The position numbers were made by a program, and so were the translations under genes. Positions 46,750 through 57,570 of a stretch of 64,000 bases of DNA are shown here, in pieces. Numbering within the stretch: position 1 is the stretch's first letter; the number at the start of each line of letters is the position of its first letter. Source of the DNA: Argopecten irradians (Eukaryota; Mollusca; Bivalvia; Pectinida; Pectinidae); contig NC_091142.1 of the NCBI RefSeq assembly GCF_041381155.1, positions 43,870,747 to 43,934,746 on the forward strand, given 5' to 3'. A model generated the notes under the pieces. It was not told the origin of the DNA, did not search any database, and worked only from the letters and a program-made list of their open reading frames with translations.

Positions 46750-47341
46750 ATGATCACTTATTGAGTTGTCAACTTCAATTACGTCACTTACTAATATAGG
46801 ATCAATCAAACTGCAATGTAGATGAGTTTGCAACCGTTCTGGTATGTTCCAGTATAATATTGGTATGATTAAAAGATGTAAGTATGTTATATAGTTCCCT
46901 TCGGTTTATGTTTACAAAATCTACATTGAAGTCACCCGATAATATTACCTTGTTAGTAAGGTCAAATGCATTATCTAGTGAGTGTTTCAGGCGTTGTCAG
47001 ATACCATTTGAATTTGTTTTATTATGGGATTTGTACAGATTTGCAACAATATATATTGTGTTGTTTGAATGTACTTGTGCCCAGATAATTTCGTCGTTTG
47101 CAAATTCGAGATCATATCTTCGCTTAGCTATAATAGAGTTTGAAAAATACATAATAACGCATCCTCCAAACACATTTCTATCTTTGCGAAAAGGCTCGTC
47201 ACTAAAACCATATACTTGAATATCATCGTTTGGTATTGAACAATCTAAATGACTTTCTGTAATGCAAAGTATATCAACATCGTTAGATATTGATTCAACA
47301 TAATTTATTTTATTGCGTAGACTTCTAACGTTTAATTGCAT
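46750..47341 (-). pseudogene. Non-LTR APE-type endonuclease
   Basis: 46,997-47,341 reads M-Q-L-N-V-R-S-L-R-N-K, I-L-C-I-T-E-S-H-L-D and G-G-C-V-I-M-Y, the N-terminal motifs of exonuclease-endonuclease-phosphatase domains with the catalytic T-E. The region down to 46,750 includes F-V-N-I-N-type sequence and I-S-D-H-K, the S-D-H catalytic end motif. The part between is frameshifted. This enzyme nicks target DNA in target-primed reverse transcription. Confidence 0.7.
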
Positions 47342-47631
47342 TAAGTTAGAGAGTGAAACGTAGATGTGTTTATGTTATCTGGACCAGGGTTTGGATGGAT
47401 GTCTCCGGACATAAGTAAAAGGAGCAGAATAGGGACAGTGATATTAGTGTTTATGGTCGTTTGAAGGATCGACAGTATACAAACAAGGGTAGGGTATTTG
47501 ATATTCGTTGAAAGTATCAAGAGGAAAGATGCCATTTTCGTTTTAAAATAATAGCTAGCACGAATCTTGCACATTTTGGAATAAAAGGAACATATGGAAG
47601 CCTTCCACGAATCAATATCAGTACCCATCAT
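47341..47631 (-). CDS. N-terminal frame with 2A-like motif
   Basis: A 96-codon frame. A hydrophobic segment (I-P... V-P-I-L-L-L-L-L-M) directly precedes S-G-D-I-H-P-N-P-G-P (47,380-47,409). NPGP preceded by a D-x-x-x residue pattern is the signature of 2A ribosome-skipping peptides, known from viruses and from APE-type non-LTR retrotransposons, where the sequence can also act as an exclusion or secretion signal. The frame ends in TAATG: its stop codon overlaps the ATG of the endonuclease frame by one base. Either termination-reinitiation or a single-base deletion would explain this. Confidence 0.65.
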   Translation of the reverse strand: MMGTDIDSWKASICSFYSKMCKIRASYYFKTKMASFLLILSTNIKYPTLVCILSILQTTINTNITVPILLLLLMSGDIHPNPGPDNINTSTFHSLT

Positions 47632-49260
47632 GGTGGATGAAAAAGATAATCACAATCATATGCGAGAGGAACTTCCATAGGGTAGGTAAATGCGACGGTG
47701 CATGTAGGTTTGACAAAATGAGCACAAGACAGGTTAAGCAGAGCAAAGGAATATATTTCGATTCTACAGAGCTTTTCTTTCCTCTCTGCCCTATCATTGG
47801 ATTCCTTTTGGAAGAAATGTGAGCAATCAAGGAAAAGGTGTGTAAAGTTCTCAAGATCCTCCAGGAGATCATGATCTGATAAACCGAGTGTTTGTTGGAG
47901 CTTTAGTTTACAGGTTCTCAGGTAGGGTTCTAGTATAGGGTATTTTGCTATGAAAATGCATCTTGTCTCGGATTCCCCGTCATACAGATTACAGGTTGAG
48001 TCGACCTCAAATTGGTTAAATCGAGCTCGGTTTGATCGCAGGTTGTAGGTTCCAGTGAAAAGTCATCTCGCAAGGTTTGATGTGTCATTTGGTATAATTG
48101 TTGTGGCTCTTTAACTTTTAGAACATCTTTGTTTAGGTATTTGAGTTAAGGCTTATCTTTGATTTATTGCATCTTTCCAGTCAGCCAACATGTTGCTTGC
48201 TATTGACACTTTGGTTCAGTATACGCTTCCATACATGTTTTTATGAGATGTGAAGTAAGAGTTGATGAGCACTTGGTCGTTTGTAGTGATGCAGTAATTT
48301 CTTAATCTCAATGTAGATGCTAGTCTCTTGTGGTGATTAAACAGCAAGTTGTCTGTGGCTAACTGATATTCTTTGGATGCTGGGTTTGTGAGTATGGTAT
48401 GAAACAGGTTGAGCAGGTTTTGGTGTATCACGCTGGTGATAGGCGGAATTCCTAGAAGAGCTAGTACTGCCACGAACGGTGTTCTGTCAGGGAGATATGT
48501 ATTTTCTCGTGTACTTCTCGTGATCACATTTGTACCAGGAGGTCTGTATGGTACGCTTTTCATTGGTTTGAAGTTTGATGTGCAGAGTTGTATACAGACT
48601 GATATGGTCCAAGGTATTATTAATCCGATTTGTCTAGGTATACTCACCGAGAGAGGTTAAACGCCATCCCTTTTATGCGTATGTAGTCAATTTTTGCACC
48701 GGATTCTCCACTGGAGTGTCTTAAAGTAAGGGATTAATCTTGTTTTTTGTATAGCTGGTATTGCTCACAGAATTTAATGAGCAGCATGTCGCTGTCGGTA
48801 CTGGGTATTCTACGTAGATACGAGTTCAGGTACCCACATAGGAATACAGTATGTGTTGAATTAAATTCAGTAGAACCTCCAGTATCTCATTCTGTACTTC
48901 AATAAAGTCAGACTTGGAATTGTTTCCCCTAGAAGGTAGGTATGCATTTAAAATACACACACTGGGGTCAATGCCTAGTTTAAGATGGCAATGTTATCGC
49001 TGCCATCTCGGTGACAGGTGATCTTGATGCTCAAATTATTTCTATGCGCTATGACGGTACCTCTGTAGCCTAGGGGAACTTGGATTGGAGGTATTTGATT
49101 GTTGGAGTCTACAGCCTTTCCAAACGCAGTAAAGTTGTTGGATTGATCATTCAGGAGTGGTACCTCAAAATAATATAGCCAGTTTTCTTGTATGCACACG
49201 GCATCATAATGCTGTAAGAGTCTTTATAGATATGCCTTGTTTCCTTTCACATTTTTTTCC
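47632..49260 (-). mobile_element. Second non-LTR retrotransposon relic, RT missing
   Basis: 48,975-49,199 reads the middle of an APE endonuclease (C-I-Q-E-N-W, G-Y-R-G-T-V-I-A-H-R-N, K-I-T-C-H). Below it, 48,780-48,960 continues in other frames with I-L-N-A-Y-L-P-S-R-G. Then 48,216-48,647 and 47,618-47,872 resemble the region after the RT of such elements (L-P-D-R-T-P-F-V-A-V-L-A-L-L-G-I-P; helical tail with H-L-F-L-D-C-type Cys/His). The RT domain expected between them is absent, so the copy has an internal deletion of roughly 1.5 kb or more. Confidence 0.6.
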
Positions 49261-49483
49261 GTTTAATGTGGCGGTGTTGGTTAGCTGGTTGGTTGTGTTT
49301 ATTCCCATTAGTTTATAGCAGGTGAAACGACATTATCAAAATGAAAGCTCTTAAACAACAATCACCGAAATTATACTTATAATTATCAAATGATGTTTAA
49401 TCGCAATTATAGATATTTAATCAATTGAACGGCAAGTGTCTTATATACAGATATGTCATTGTAACAAAAAATAAAAATGACAG

Positions 49484-50042
49484 TTGTTATAATTGTGACC
49501 CAGGTCATAGTATTTACCTGGACATGTATGGGTACTGTATACCTGTGTACAGGTGCTAGTGTTATGTAATGTACATGTCCTTGTTTACGTGAACTCATGT
49601 TCAGTGTATGTGTACATGTGTTGTGGAATGTCGACGAACTGGTTTGACGTGACACCGACCTGAACTCTATTAACAACTGCCTTGCATGCTTTTGTACATA
49701 TCTACGTCACTTCCCTAGCTTTCCTCCTCTCCTCTCCCCATATCTCTGGCACTCCATCGCTGGACTCCTGCGCGAGCACAGCCCAGCAGATCTGTCTATA
49801 GATATTATACCGAAGGTAGCGATACATAGGTATATTTATATCATAGGATTCACCGTTCCGGAAGCCTGGTAAGTTGACTAGCATGTAAGATGAGTGTAGG
49901 GTCGTGTGAATCTTTTGCGTTGATATTCCGGTGAGTTCGATTGTTTGAATGTTTGTATTGTCTTTTGTAGGTTTTTCTTGCCACTATTAAAACTACTTCG
50001 AACAGATATTACTCTTTGTCATGATGCCACAACCCGATGACA
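49484..50042. other. Insertion flanked by a 14-bp direct repeat
   Basis: AATAAAAATGACAG occurs at 49,470-49,483 and 50,043-50,056; the related sequence at 60.9 kb has it once and continuous. The size fits a retroposon-type insertion with target duplication. No poly(A) tail or coding frame was recognised. Confidence 0.6.
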
Positions 50043-51949
50043 TAATAAAAATGACAGGTTTATTTTCACTCTATTTGTGGTTTTACTAAGATTAACTTCA
50101 CAGTTGCTACTTGCTACGTTATCGTACCATCGTCGCGGCTGTGTACCCTATTAAAATGGCAAATGACACCTATCACAAGCGACTATACTCAAAATGAACT
50201 ACATGGAAATATTACCAACATTGACACCATTAAAACTGTATCTATGTATATCACATTTAGATTAGTCGGCGAAATGCAACATTAAACCCCACGACTTGGT
50301 ACCGTTTACGACACCGCGAATTTAAAGCTCTATATAAAATACATAAATACTTCTTACGGATGCTGCACGCCTTGAGTACAAGTAGATATAAGACTAATAT
50401 ATATTTATGAAGTAACTACCATCTATCTATTTTCTATATTTTCCCGTTATCTTTGTATCTTTGATTACAGCACATGTACCTGTGACTTGATCAATAAAGT
50501 CTTACAATTTAGAAATCTTAGAATTCATTTTACATTTTGAGTACAAATCTTAGTTTAGTTTCACTGGTGCTGGCAACACGTATGATATAACACAATATCT
50601 ACATGTTAACATAATAAAGATTCTTCCTTTGGCACAGTTCCACATAGTTGTAATTGACAATATAACGCAAACAATCGTATACCTTACATGACAGATTAAA
50701 AATAACTACGACTTGGACCTCTATTTGTCAGAGCCAATCTAACTGAGCAACATTGAAGATTATTCCCGTTAATTGTCGGACAAGAGCGTAAGTACTGAAT
50801 AATTTTGTTTTGTTTTGACAGTATTATTTAAAATATGTACTTGTGTTTAGATATGTAAGTATCAAGTGCAGCATTTAAATTATATTATTGAATTAGATGA
50901 TAAAGGCATGATTAATGAATAAAGTAGAAAACGTCATTAGGGTATTCATACTAACACACTTAGTAGCTCTTTATCTCAGCATGATACAGGGCCAATAAAA
51001 GTTCTTTAGACCTTTCAGAACTTGACAAGAAGTAGTTTAAAGATTTTTTTTTTGGGCCATGTGACATTGAATGGCAGTCAAGGTCATTCATATTAACAAA
51101 CTTGGCAGCCTTTTTTATCAGCATGCCGCAGACCAATATTCCGGATCTTAACCAGAATTCTCCTCATGCAACAACAGGACTTCCAATAACAGGACTTCCA
51201 GAACTTCACAAGAAGTCGTTTCAAGATCTTAGGTTTTTTGGCCCCTGTGACCTTGAATTCAGGTCAAGGTCCTTAGTACCAAACAAACTTGGTACCCATT
51301 TATATTAGCATGCTACAGGCCCAATGACAGGTCTCTAGGCCATACGAAATTTGAGAAAAAATTTTTTAATGACTTTTTCGAAAAAAATTCACCTTTGAAC
51401 TTTGACCGTTATTTCAAACCGGAAGTTGACATGTTACATTAGTTGTTTGTTCCAATATTTATTTTTCATGACATATCCAAATAAAGAAATTAAAGATAGA
51501 TAGTTGAACATAAATGTCAAAAGTGAACACAACCGAAAAGAACATAAACCATTTAACCTAACTAATATATAGATAGGAAAAGAATACATATAATTCTAAG
51601 ACACATAGCTCCTCTTGTTTCAATCACTGATAAAATTTGGCCTATAAATAAATACTTGAAATTGATAGGTTTAACTCGAAAGGATTAATGTAATTTCTGT
51701 AATGAAGACATATAAGAACACAATAATTTAAACTGTCAGAAAACACAAGAAATATTGAGAAAACTAGAACATTTGATTCTGCAGAAAACTTACAAAACTA
51801 TAATCTTTACCGTTAAAAATATTTTATTTGGACAGCCAGAAAATTAAGTGACATCATAATCTGTAAGATATTTAAATCCACTTATATAGCATTATATTTG
51901 CTCTTGTTCCAAAAGGCAAAACAGCCTTAGTTTTGAGTTATTGAATACC

Positions 51950-52660
51950 TACTTTTCAGAAAACAAGTAGACGGAATGATAGTTTTTGTGTGGTATTAAT
52001 AGCGACAGGTAAGTCTTGCGTCATGTATATTAAGTGTTGTCGCCATTTATACCACAACATATAGTTATACTGTGATTTATATATATATAAGTATTTGGCA
52101 GCGGTCTTGTAGGGTTTTTAAAGTAGATGGAATGATAATTTGCACAGGGCCAGTAATATGACAGACTTTGACCTTACACCTGGATTTTTCAGAAAACAAG
52201 TAGACGGAATGATAGTTTTTGGGTGGTATTAATAGCGACAGGTAAGTCTTGCGTCATGTATATTAAGTTTTGTCGCCATTTATACCACAACACATAGTTA
52301 TACTGTGATTTATATATATATAAATATTTGGCAGCGGTGTTGTAGGGTTTTTAAAGTAGATGGAATGATAATTTGCACGGGGCCAATAATATGACAGACT
52401 TTGACCTTACACCTGGATTTTTCAGAAAACAAGTAGACGGAATGATAGTTTTTGTGTGGTATTAATAGCGACAGGTAAGTATTGCGTCATGTATATTAAG
52501 TTTTGTCGCCATTCATACCACAACACATAGTTATACTGTGATTTATATATATATATAAATATTTGGCAGCGGTCTTGTAGGGTTTTTAAAGTAGATGGAA
52601 TGATAATTTGCACAGGGCCAATAATATGACAGACTTTGACCTTACACCTGGATAAACGTC
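51950..52660. repeat. Three tandem units of about 233 bp
   Basis: Each starts TTTTCAGAAAACAAGTAGAC and contains GGTAAGTCTTGCGTCATG and TTTGGCAGCGGT. Starts at about 51,953, 52,187 and 52,420. The matching place in repeat X at 62.8 kb has one unit, and 59.63 kb a diverged, shorter one. Confidence 0.9.
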
Positions 52661-52863
52661 ATATCAGTTATATAGACAAACAGAGCAGTATTTCAACAAT
52701 AACTCGTGTGTTATATTAATGAACTTTAATTTCAAGTTACAATGGAATTCCAGCTAATTTTCATAGGATGAATCATGCTACCTTTTCCAAAAACAAATGA
52801 CTAAGAGACTTATCTTGGGATGTAGTATTGTGTAAGTGTAACGTTTAAATCAACTCTAACTTT

Positions 52864-53060
52864 ATAATACAAGTTATTACTACAGAATAACTTGGGTTAT
52901 TTAAGGAACAAGTTCAGGTTTTTTAAATTTGTTTATTTCATAAATTTAGCTTAATTGATATATGAGTTGTCCCCCTTCATAACATTCAGCCCCATCGACC
53001 TTTTGTAGATCACCGGAAGTGACCTTTCCGGTCTTTTTTGTCACGGTGTTAAACGAAAAC
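52864..53060 (+). repeat. A1 split direct repeat
   Basis: 197 bp, from ATAATACAAGTTATTAC to GTTAAACGAAAAC; identical by eye to A2. Confidence 0.93.
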
Positions 53061-53881
53061 GTGTTGAAGAAAAAGCCATCCATAAGTTTTTGTATAATCG
53101 ACGTGCATCCGAAGTCCATTGTGTGGTTTCGACACAGATTTATATTGGTGGTCGGTAATTTGTATGTGCTGATTAATAATTGTGGGGTTTAGCGTGCACA
53201 GGGCGCTGTTAATCCCGTTCTTAAAATATCGAATCTATTCTCACGTGTAAAGATGGTTGGCGTTCGTGATTCTACAACGCCGTTAGCTGTAGCAACTATA
53301 TTTACACGTTTGTATAGTTCTATTGAATCCTTGTTACGTCAATGGGAAATAATTAGACTCGTCAAATGTTAGAATATCGTTTTTTGAATTTATTGAAGCA
53401 GGTCAGTTCGTCCCGCTCGGTCCGAGTTGTCAAACGGCGAGCGTCGTCGGTTTAGATCTGTCTATTGATTACGACTGATATTTGCACTCGTGCAGGTTGA
53501 TGTTGTTTTCGTGTTAATAAAAGTTACAAAAATCGTTAGGAAATTGATTGGAGCTAGGTTTAGATTTAAATGTTTAATTCTTTTAGTGAATGTATTTAAC
53601 ATCTGTATGAAATAATTAGTCGAAATTTTTTGTTAATATTTATTTATTTATAATTTGTCGGTTTTTTAACAATTTTGAGTTCTAACTACTTAACTTGGCT
53701 AGGAATTCTTTGTGGACTGTTTTTGTGTCCAAATTGCTGATGATTAATTATACCAGGTTTTAAGATTCTGTTTAAAAAATAATTACAGTTTATAATTTGA
53801 ATTTCAATTTAATATTCATTAATTTTAGTTTGATCTTGTTCTAATTTATAGCACCTATTACATTTGAGCTAATTGCCCAAC
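53061..53881 (+). other. Ngaro leader region
   Basis: AT-rich 5' untranslated-like segment between A1 and the gag ATG at 53,882. No motif identified. Confidence 0.5.
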
Positions 53882-54926
53882 ATGCCTCCATCCAAGAGAA
53901 GGAAGACTAATAGTCCTTATGCCAGGGCTGCTCGAAGGGGTTCAGGTCCCAGGGGTCGAGGGCGTGGTACCAGTCAGCTGCAGGAGAGTGATCATGAGGT
54001 GTCTGTCATTCCGGAGCTACAGGAGCATGACCGTTCCCCAGACGGAGTCCAGGATGAACAAGCATCAGCTTCCGGTACCAATTTGTTGTCGAGTATGCCA
54101 CTTCAATCCTCGATCTCAGGTACTGATTTCCCTTCCCCATTGATTAGTGTTGGGGACACTGTGGGGGCCCATGTATCCCAGGCAACCAGAGCTCGAATCT
54201 GGAGCTCGGAATATTTAAAATTTGGCTTTGCTTCTTGAAACAAATCAGGAAGCAATAAATTCACAAACGCTAAGTATAGTTGACGGTGCACTTGTTCTAA
54301 AGCAGAAAGGGACCAAAAATAGAATAGATACTATAGAAGCTTGGACAGACGCTTTCATAATATTTAGTGCAATTTTTACACAGAGGCATGATAGGGGGCA
54401 GGAACTGCTTAAGTATATGTCAATTGTTAGATTGGCAGCTAAATCATTCAAGGGAATGGGATGGAAAACATATGATGAGCAATTCAGGCTTCGTCAAGCT
54501 CGCCAGCCTGATAGGTCCTGGGGTGTAGTTGATGGGGAATTATGGTTAACTTGCTTGTCATCTGGCATGTCAAAGGCTGGTGACGGTTCCAATCAAATCA
54601 GAAGTAACATGGCTAGAGGCTGCTGTTATGAATTTAACTATAAGGGATTATGTCAAAGATCAAATTGTAGTTATGCTCATAAATGCATGCAATGTGGTGG
54701 GTCTCATTCAAAGATTTCTTGTTTTCGAGGTCAAGGCCAGGGGTTCAAAGGTCAAGCTGGGATGAATAATATTAGAATGCCTTCTCAATTTAGTGGGGCA
54801 AGCAATATTCGGGGGTCTAATCCACCTCAGGCTAATTTTCGTCCCCAATCAGCATCCTACAGTAGATACCATTATAACAAAGATATGGGATCTGGGAAAA
54901 ACCCCAATCAACAAAATGGCTCTTAA
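53882..54926 (+). pseudogene. gag: Ngaro gag
   Basis: Starts at ATG 53,882 with a basic, low-complexity N-terminus (K-R-R-K-T, R-G-R-G-R-G). The frame ends at about 54,238, while the continuation (L-L-L-E-T-N-Q-E-A-I) lies in the next frame from 54,222; removing one T of CTTTG (about 54,226) would join them. The second part has an aromatic helical core and two Cys/His clusters: C-Y-E-F-N-Y-K-G-L-C-x5-C-S-Y-A-H (CCCH type) and C-M-Q-C-G-G-S-H-S-K-I-S-C. It ends at 54,926, overlapping the RT frame. The single shift could be a sequencing error or a real defect. Confidence 0.75.
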
Positions 54927-56502
54927 TCGTTATTTAGACCTATACCCAAACAAAGCTGTTGCACAGGTATTGAAGGAAGGTTTTGATAGTGGTTTTAAGC
55001 TTCATTTTACAGGCCCTCGTTATCCAAGGGAATCAAAAAACTTGCGGTCTGCATTACAAAATCCTGATATCCTTGTTACTAAGTTACAGCATGAAGTGGA
55101 AGCTGGTAGGATGATAGGTCCATTTAAAACTAAGCCAATTTCTAATCTTAGGGTCTCACCAGTGGGTTTAGTTCCTAAAAAAACAGGGGGTTGGAGGCTG
55201 ATTCAGAATTTGTCATATCCAGAGCATGAGAGCGTCAATGATTTTATAGACGAATCCCTTACTTCAGTACACTACACTACATTTGATCAAGCAATGTCAA
55301 TGGTTCAAAAGCTTGGTAAGGGTGCTTTGCTAGGAAAAAAAGATATCAAATCAGCCTTTCGTTTGCTGCCAATTTTTCCAGGTGATTTTGACTTATTGGG
55401 TATAAAAGCGGGTGAAGATTATTATGTTGACAAGTGTTTACCCATGGGGTGTAGCATCTCTTGTGCTGCCTTTGAAAAGTTCTCAACATTTTTGGAGTGG
55501 CTAGTACGTAGTCAATGTAACAGCAATTCAATCGAACACTATCTCGATGACTTCCTATTTGGGGGTAAGTCTGATGACATTGCTTGTAAACAGGCCATGG
55601 ACAGTTTTGATAATATTTGTCTGGAATTAGGTGTACCTGTCGCAGTAGAAAAGACTGAGGGTCCAGTCACTTGTTTAGTTTTCCTAGGATTAGAAATTGA
55701 CACCCTTGAAGAAATAGTTAGAGTACCACAGGACAAGGTTCAGGAATTAACTCTGATTTTAGCAGACTTGGTTCAACAAAATAAAATTCAGTTAAAAGAC
55801 CTTCAGAGTTTATTAGGTAAACTAGCCTTCTGCGTTAAAGCTATGCCAGGTGCCAGAGCCTTTTCTAGGAGATTGTATGGGTTGTTATCTGGTGCTTCTA
55901 GACCTAATCATTTTATTCGTTTGTCAAAAGGAACAAAAGAAGATATCAGAGTTTGGTTAGAGTTCTTTCAGAGTTTCAATGGTACCTTTCATTTCTTTGA
56001 TCAGAACTGGATTGCTAACTCCGACTTAGAGCTGTTCACTGATAGTGCAGGTAATGTTGAATTAGGTTGTGGCGCTGTGTTCGGAAAACATTGGTTTGTC
56101 TTCAAGTGGCCCAGCAGTTGGCATAACTCGCCTGTGCTGAAAGACATTACCTTTTTAGAATTGATTCCTATTGTTATGGCCCTCTTTACTTGGCAGAGAG
56201 AATTCGGTAACAAAAAAATATTACTACATTGTGATAACGAAGCTTTGGTGGAGATACTTAATAATTCAACTTCTCGTTCAGATCATGTGATGGCACTGAT
56301 TCGTCCATTAGTTTTACATTGCATTAGAAGCAATATTCAGATCAGAGCTAGACATGTAAGAGGTAAAGACAATTCAATTGCTGATGCTTTGTCACGTTTT
56401 CAGTGGTCCAGATTCAGGGAATTGGCTCCCGAGGCCGATCAGCATCCAACAGTCATCCCCCAGGCATTTTGGAGCAATATAAAAAACAGTTTGACAATTT
56501 GA
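54793..56502 (+). CDS. Ngaro reverse transcriptase and RNase H
   Basis: Open for 569 codons; the first likely ATG for the mature domain is 54,915, overlapping the gag stop by 12 bp. RT motifs: S-P-V-G-L-V-P-K-K, W-R-L-I-Q-N-L-S-Y-P, K-K-D-I-K-S-A-F-R-L, L-P-M-G-C-S-I-S-C-A-A-F-E and the catalytic H-Y-L-D-D-F-L-F (about 55,540). F-L-G-L-E-I-D and the Q-S-L-L-G-K-L connection follow. RNase H motifs: L-F-T-D-S-A-G, L-E-L-I-P-I, H-C-D-N-E-A-L and R-H-V-R-G-K-D-N-S-I-A-D-A-L-S-R. All catalytic acids are present. This protein would copy element RNA to DNA. Relative to gag it is in a different frame, suggesting frameshift or reinitiation. Confidence 0.93.
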   Translation: MGQAIFGGLIHLRLIFVPNQHPTVDTIITKIWDLGKTPINKMALNRYLDLYPNKAVAQVLKEGFDSGFKLHFTGPRYPRESKNLRSALQNPDILVTKLQHEVEAGRMIGPFKTKPISNLRVSPVGLVPKKTGGWRLIQNLSYPEHESVNDFIDESLTSVHYTTFDQAMSMVQKLGKGALLGKKDIKSAFRLLPIFPGDFDLLGIKAGEDYYVDKCLPMGCSISCAAFEKFSTFLEWLVRSQCNSNSIEHYLDDFLFGGKSDDIACKQAMDSFDNICLELGVPVAVEKTEGPVTCLVFLGLEIDTLEEIVRVPQDKVQELTLILADLVQQNKIQLKDLQSLLGKLAFCVKAMPGARAFSRRLYGLLSGASRPNHFIRLSKGTKEDIRVWLEFFQSFNGTFHFFDQNWIANSDLELFTDSAGNVELGCGAVFGKHWFVFKWPSSWHNSPVLKDITFLELIPIVMALFTWQREFGNKKILLHCDNEALVEILNNSTSRSDHVMALIRPLVLHCIRSNIQIRARHVRGKDNSIADALSRFQWSRFRELAPEADQHPTVIPQAFWSNIKNSLTI

Positions 56503-57399
56503 TATTGGCTTCAGTTTCTGAAAATACAGCTGAAGCCTACACGTCAGGTTTAAACATGTTCAATACTTTTGTTGTCGACACTGGTCTAACAAGGGTCTGG
56601 CCCCCTCCTTTGAGCCAGATATTGAATTTTGTGCTGTACATGGCTGATAAAGGTTTGTCTCCTGCAACAGTCAATACTTATTTAGCAGGTATTAATTTTC
56701 ATGTTAAGTCTTCTGGCTTTCTTTGTGAGGATTTCTTGTCTAATTTTCTCGTGAAGAAAATGTTAGCTGGTATGAGGAGACAAAGGAAAGTAAGTAACAT
56801 GAGGGCCCCTATTACTGCTGATATACTGGCTAGGATCTTAAAGGCTTTGCCTTTGGTGTGCAGTTCTACATACGAGTCAAAAATGTTTTCTGCAGCATTT
56901 TTAGTAGCATTCTTTGGTTTTTTCCGAGTAGGCGAACTAACTGTCACGAAAATGAGCATGATTCAGAAGGTGGTATCTTTGCAGGATATTAAGATAGGGA
57001 ATATTCTCGAAGTTGCTCTCCGTTTTTCAAAAACTGATCAAGAAGGTAAAGGGTGTACCGTATGTATTCCTCGTTTAGAAGGAACATTCTGTCCAGTTAA
57101 ATGTCTTGAACAGTACATAACAGTAAGGCATAGGAACCCTGGCCCCCTCTTCTGCCATTTTGATCATTCTCCTTTGACTAGGTACCAGTTTGCATCAGTT
57201 TTAAAAAAAAACCTTGCTTTTCTTAGGCTTTGATAGCAATCGGTATAAGACGCATTCATTTAGAATAGGAGCTGCCACTGAAGCAGCAATCAGGGGCTTA
57301 TCTGACAGGGAGATTCAGTTGTTGGGGCGCTGGAGTTCAGACACCTTTAGGCAGTATATCAGAATTCCAGAGAAAGTTATGTTAGAACTAAAATTTTAA
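56403..57399 (+). pseudogene. Ngaro tyrosine recombinase
   Basis: The frame from 56,403 (no ATG near its start) overlaps the RT end by 100 bp in the -1 frame, so it is probably made as a fusion or by frameshift. The N-terminal core-binding part has A-E-A-Y-T-S-G-L and P-A-T-V-N-T-Y-L-A-G-I. Catalytic part: F-F-R-V-G-E-L (Arg I), then H-S-F-R-I-G-A-A-T (His-x-x-Arg), L-L-G-R-W-S and F-R-Q-Y-I-R (the Tyr nucleophile). The frame shifts at a run of about nine A (57,203-57,211) between Arg I and H-x-x-R: 56,403-57,233 and 57,214-57,399 are the two parts. It would integrate a circular DNA intermediate. Confidence 0.85.
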
Positions 57400-57569
57400 G
57401 CTATATTGCTTTGTCTTGATTTAGGTTTTCCTGCCTCTTTGTAAAGACCTAATGTATTACACCTTTCAAAGTATAATGAATAGTATTCTAGAGCACTGGC
57501 GTCCCCTTGCTCTGATTGTTCAAAAATTAGGCTATTTGTTACATGGGCTAATTTTAGCCTTAAGTTTTC
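57400..57569 (+). other. Spacer between recombinase and hydrolase
   Basis: No motif apart from an acceptor-like TTTTCAG|GAAAT at 57,565-57,576, which could allow a spliced mRNA to reach the hydrolase frame. Confidence 0.3.
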
Positions 57570-57570
57570 A

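Larger units (their letters stand above)
43893..47631 (-). mobile_element. CR1/Jockey-group non-LTR retrotransposon
   Basis: On the minus strand, in order: a short hydrophobic N-terminal frame with a 2A-like motif, an APE-type endonuclease, a linker, reverse transcriptase, and a C-terminal C/H-rich tail. It is about 3.7 kb with several frameshifts and an interruption at 46,490-46,740. It lacks a visible poly(A) tail. The 5' end lies at about 47,631, against a second non-LTR relic. Confidence 0.8.
49319..52840. repeat. Segmental repeat X, copy 1
   Basis: Starts at GCAGGTGAAACGACATTATC and matches 60,749-63,200 over almost its whole length, apart from a 559-bp insertion (49,484-50,042), a roughly 100-bp deletion at about 51,160, and two extra 233-bp units (51,950-52,660). 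Confidence 0.9.
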
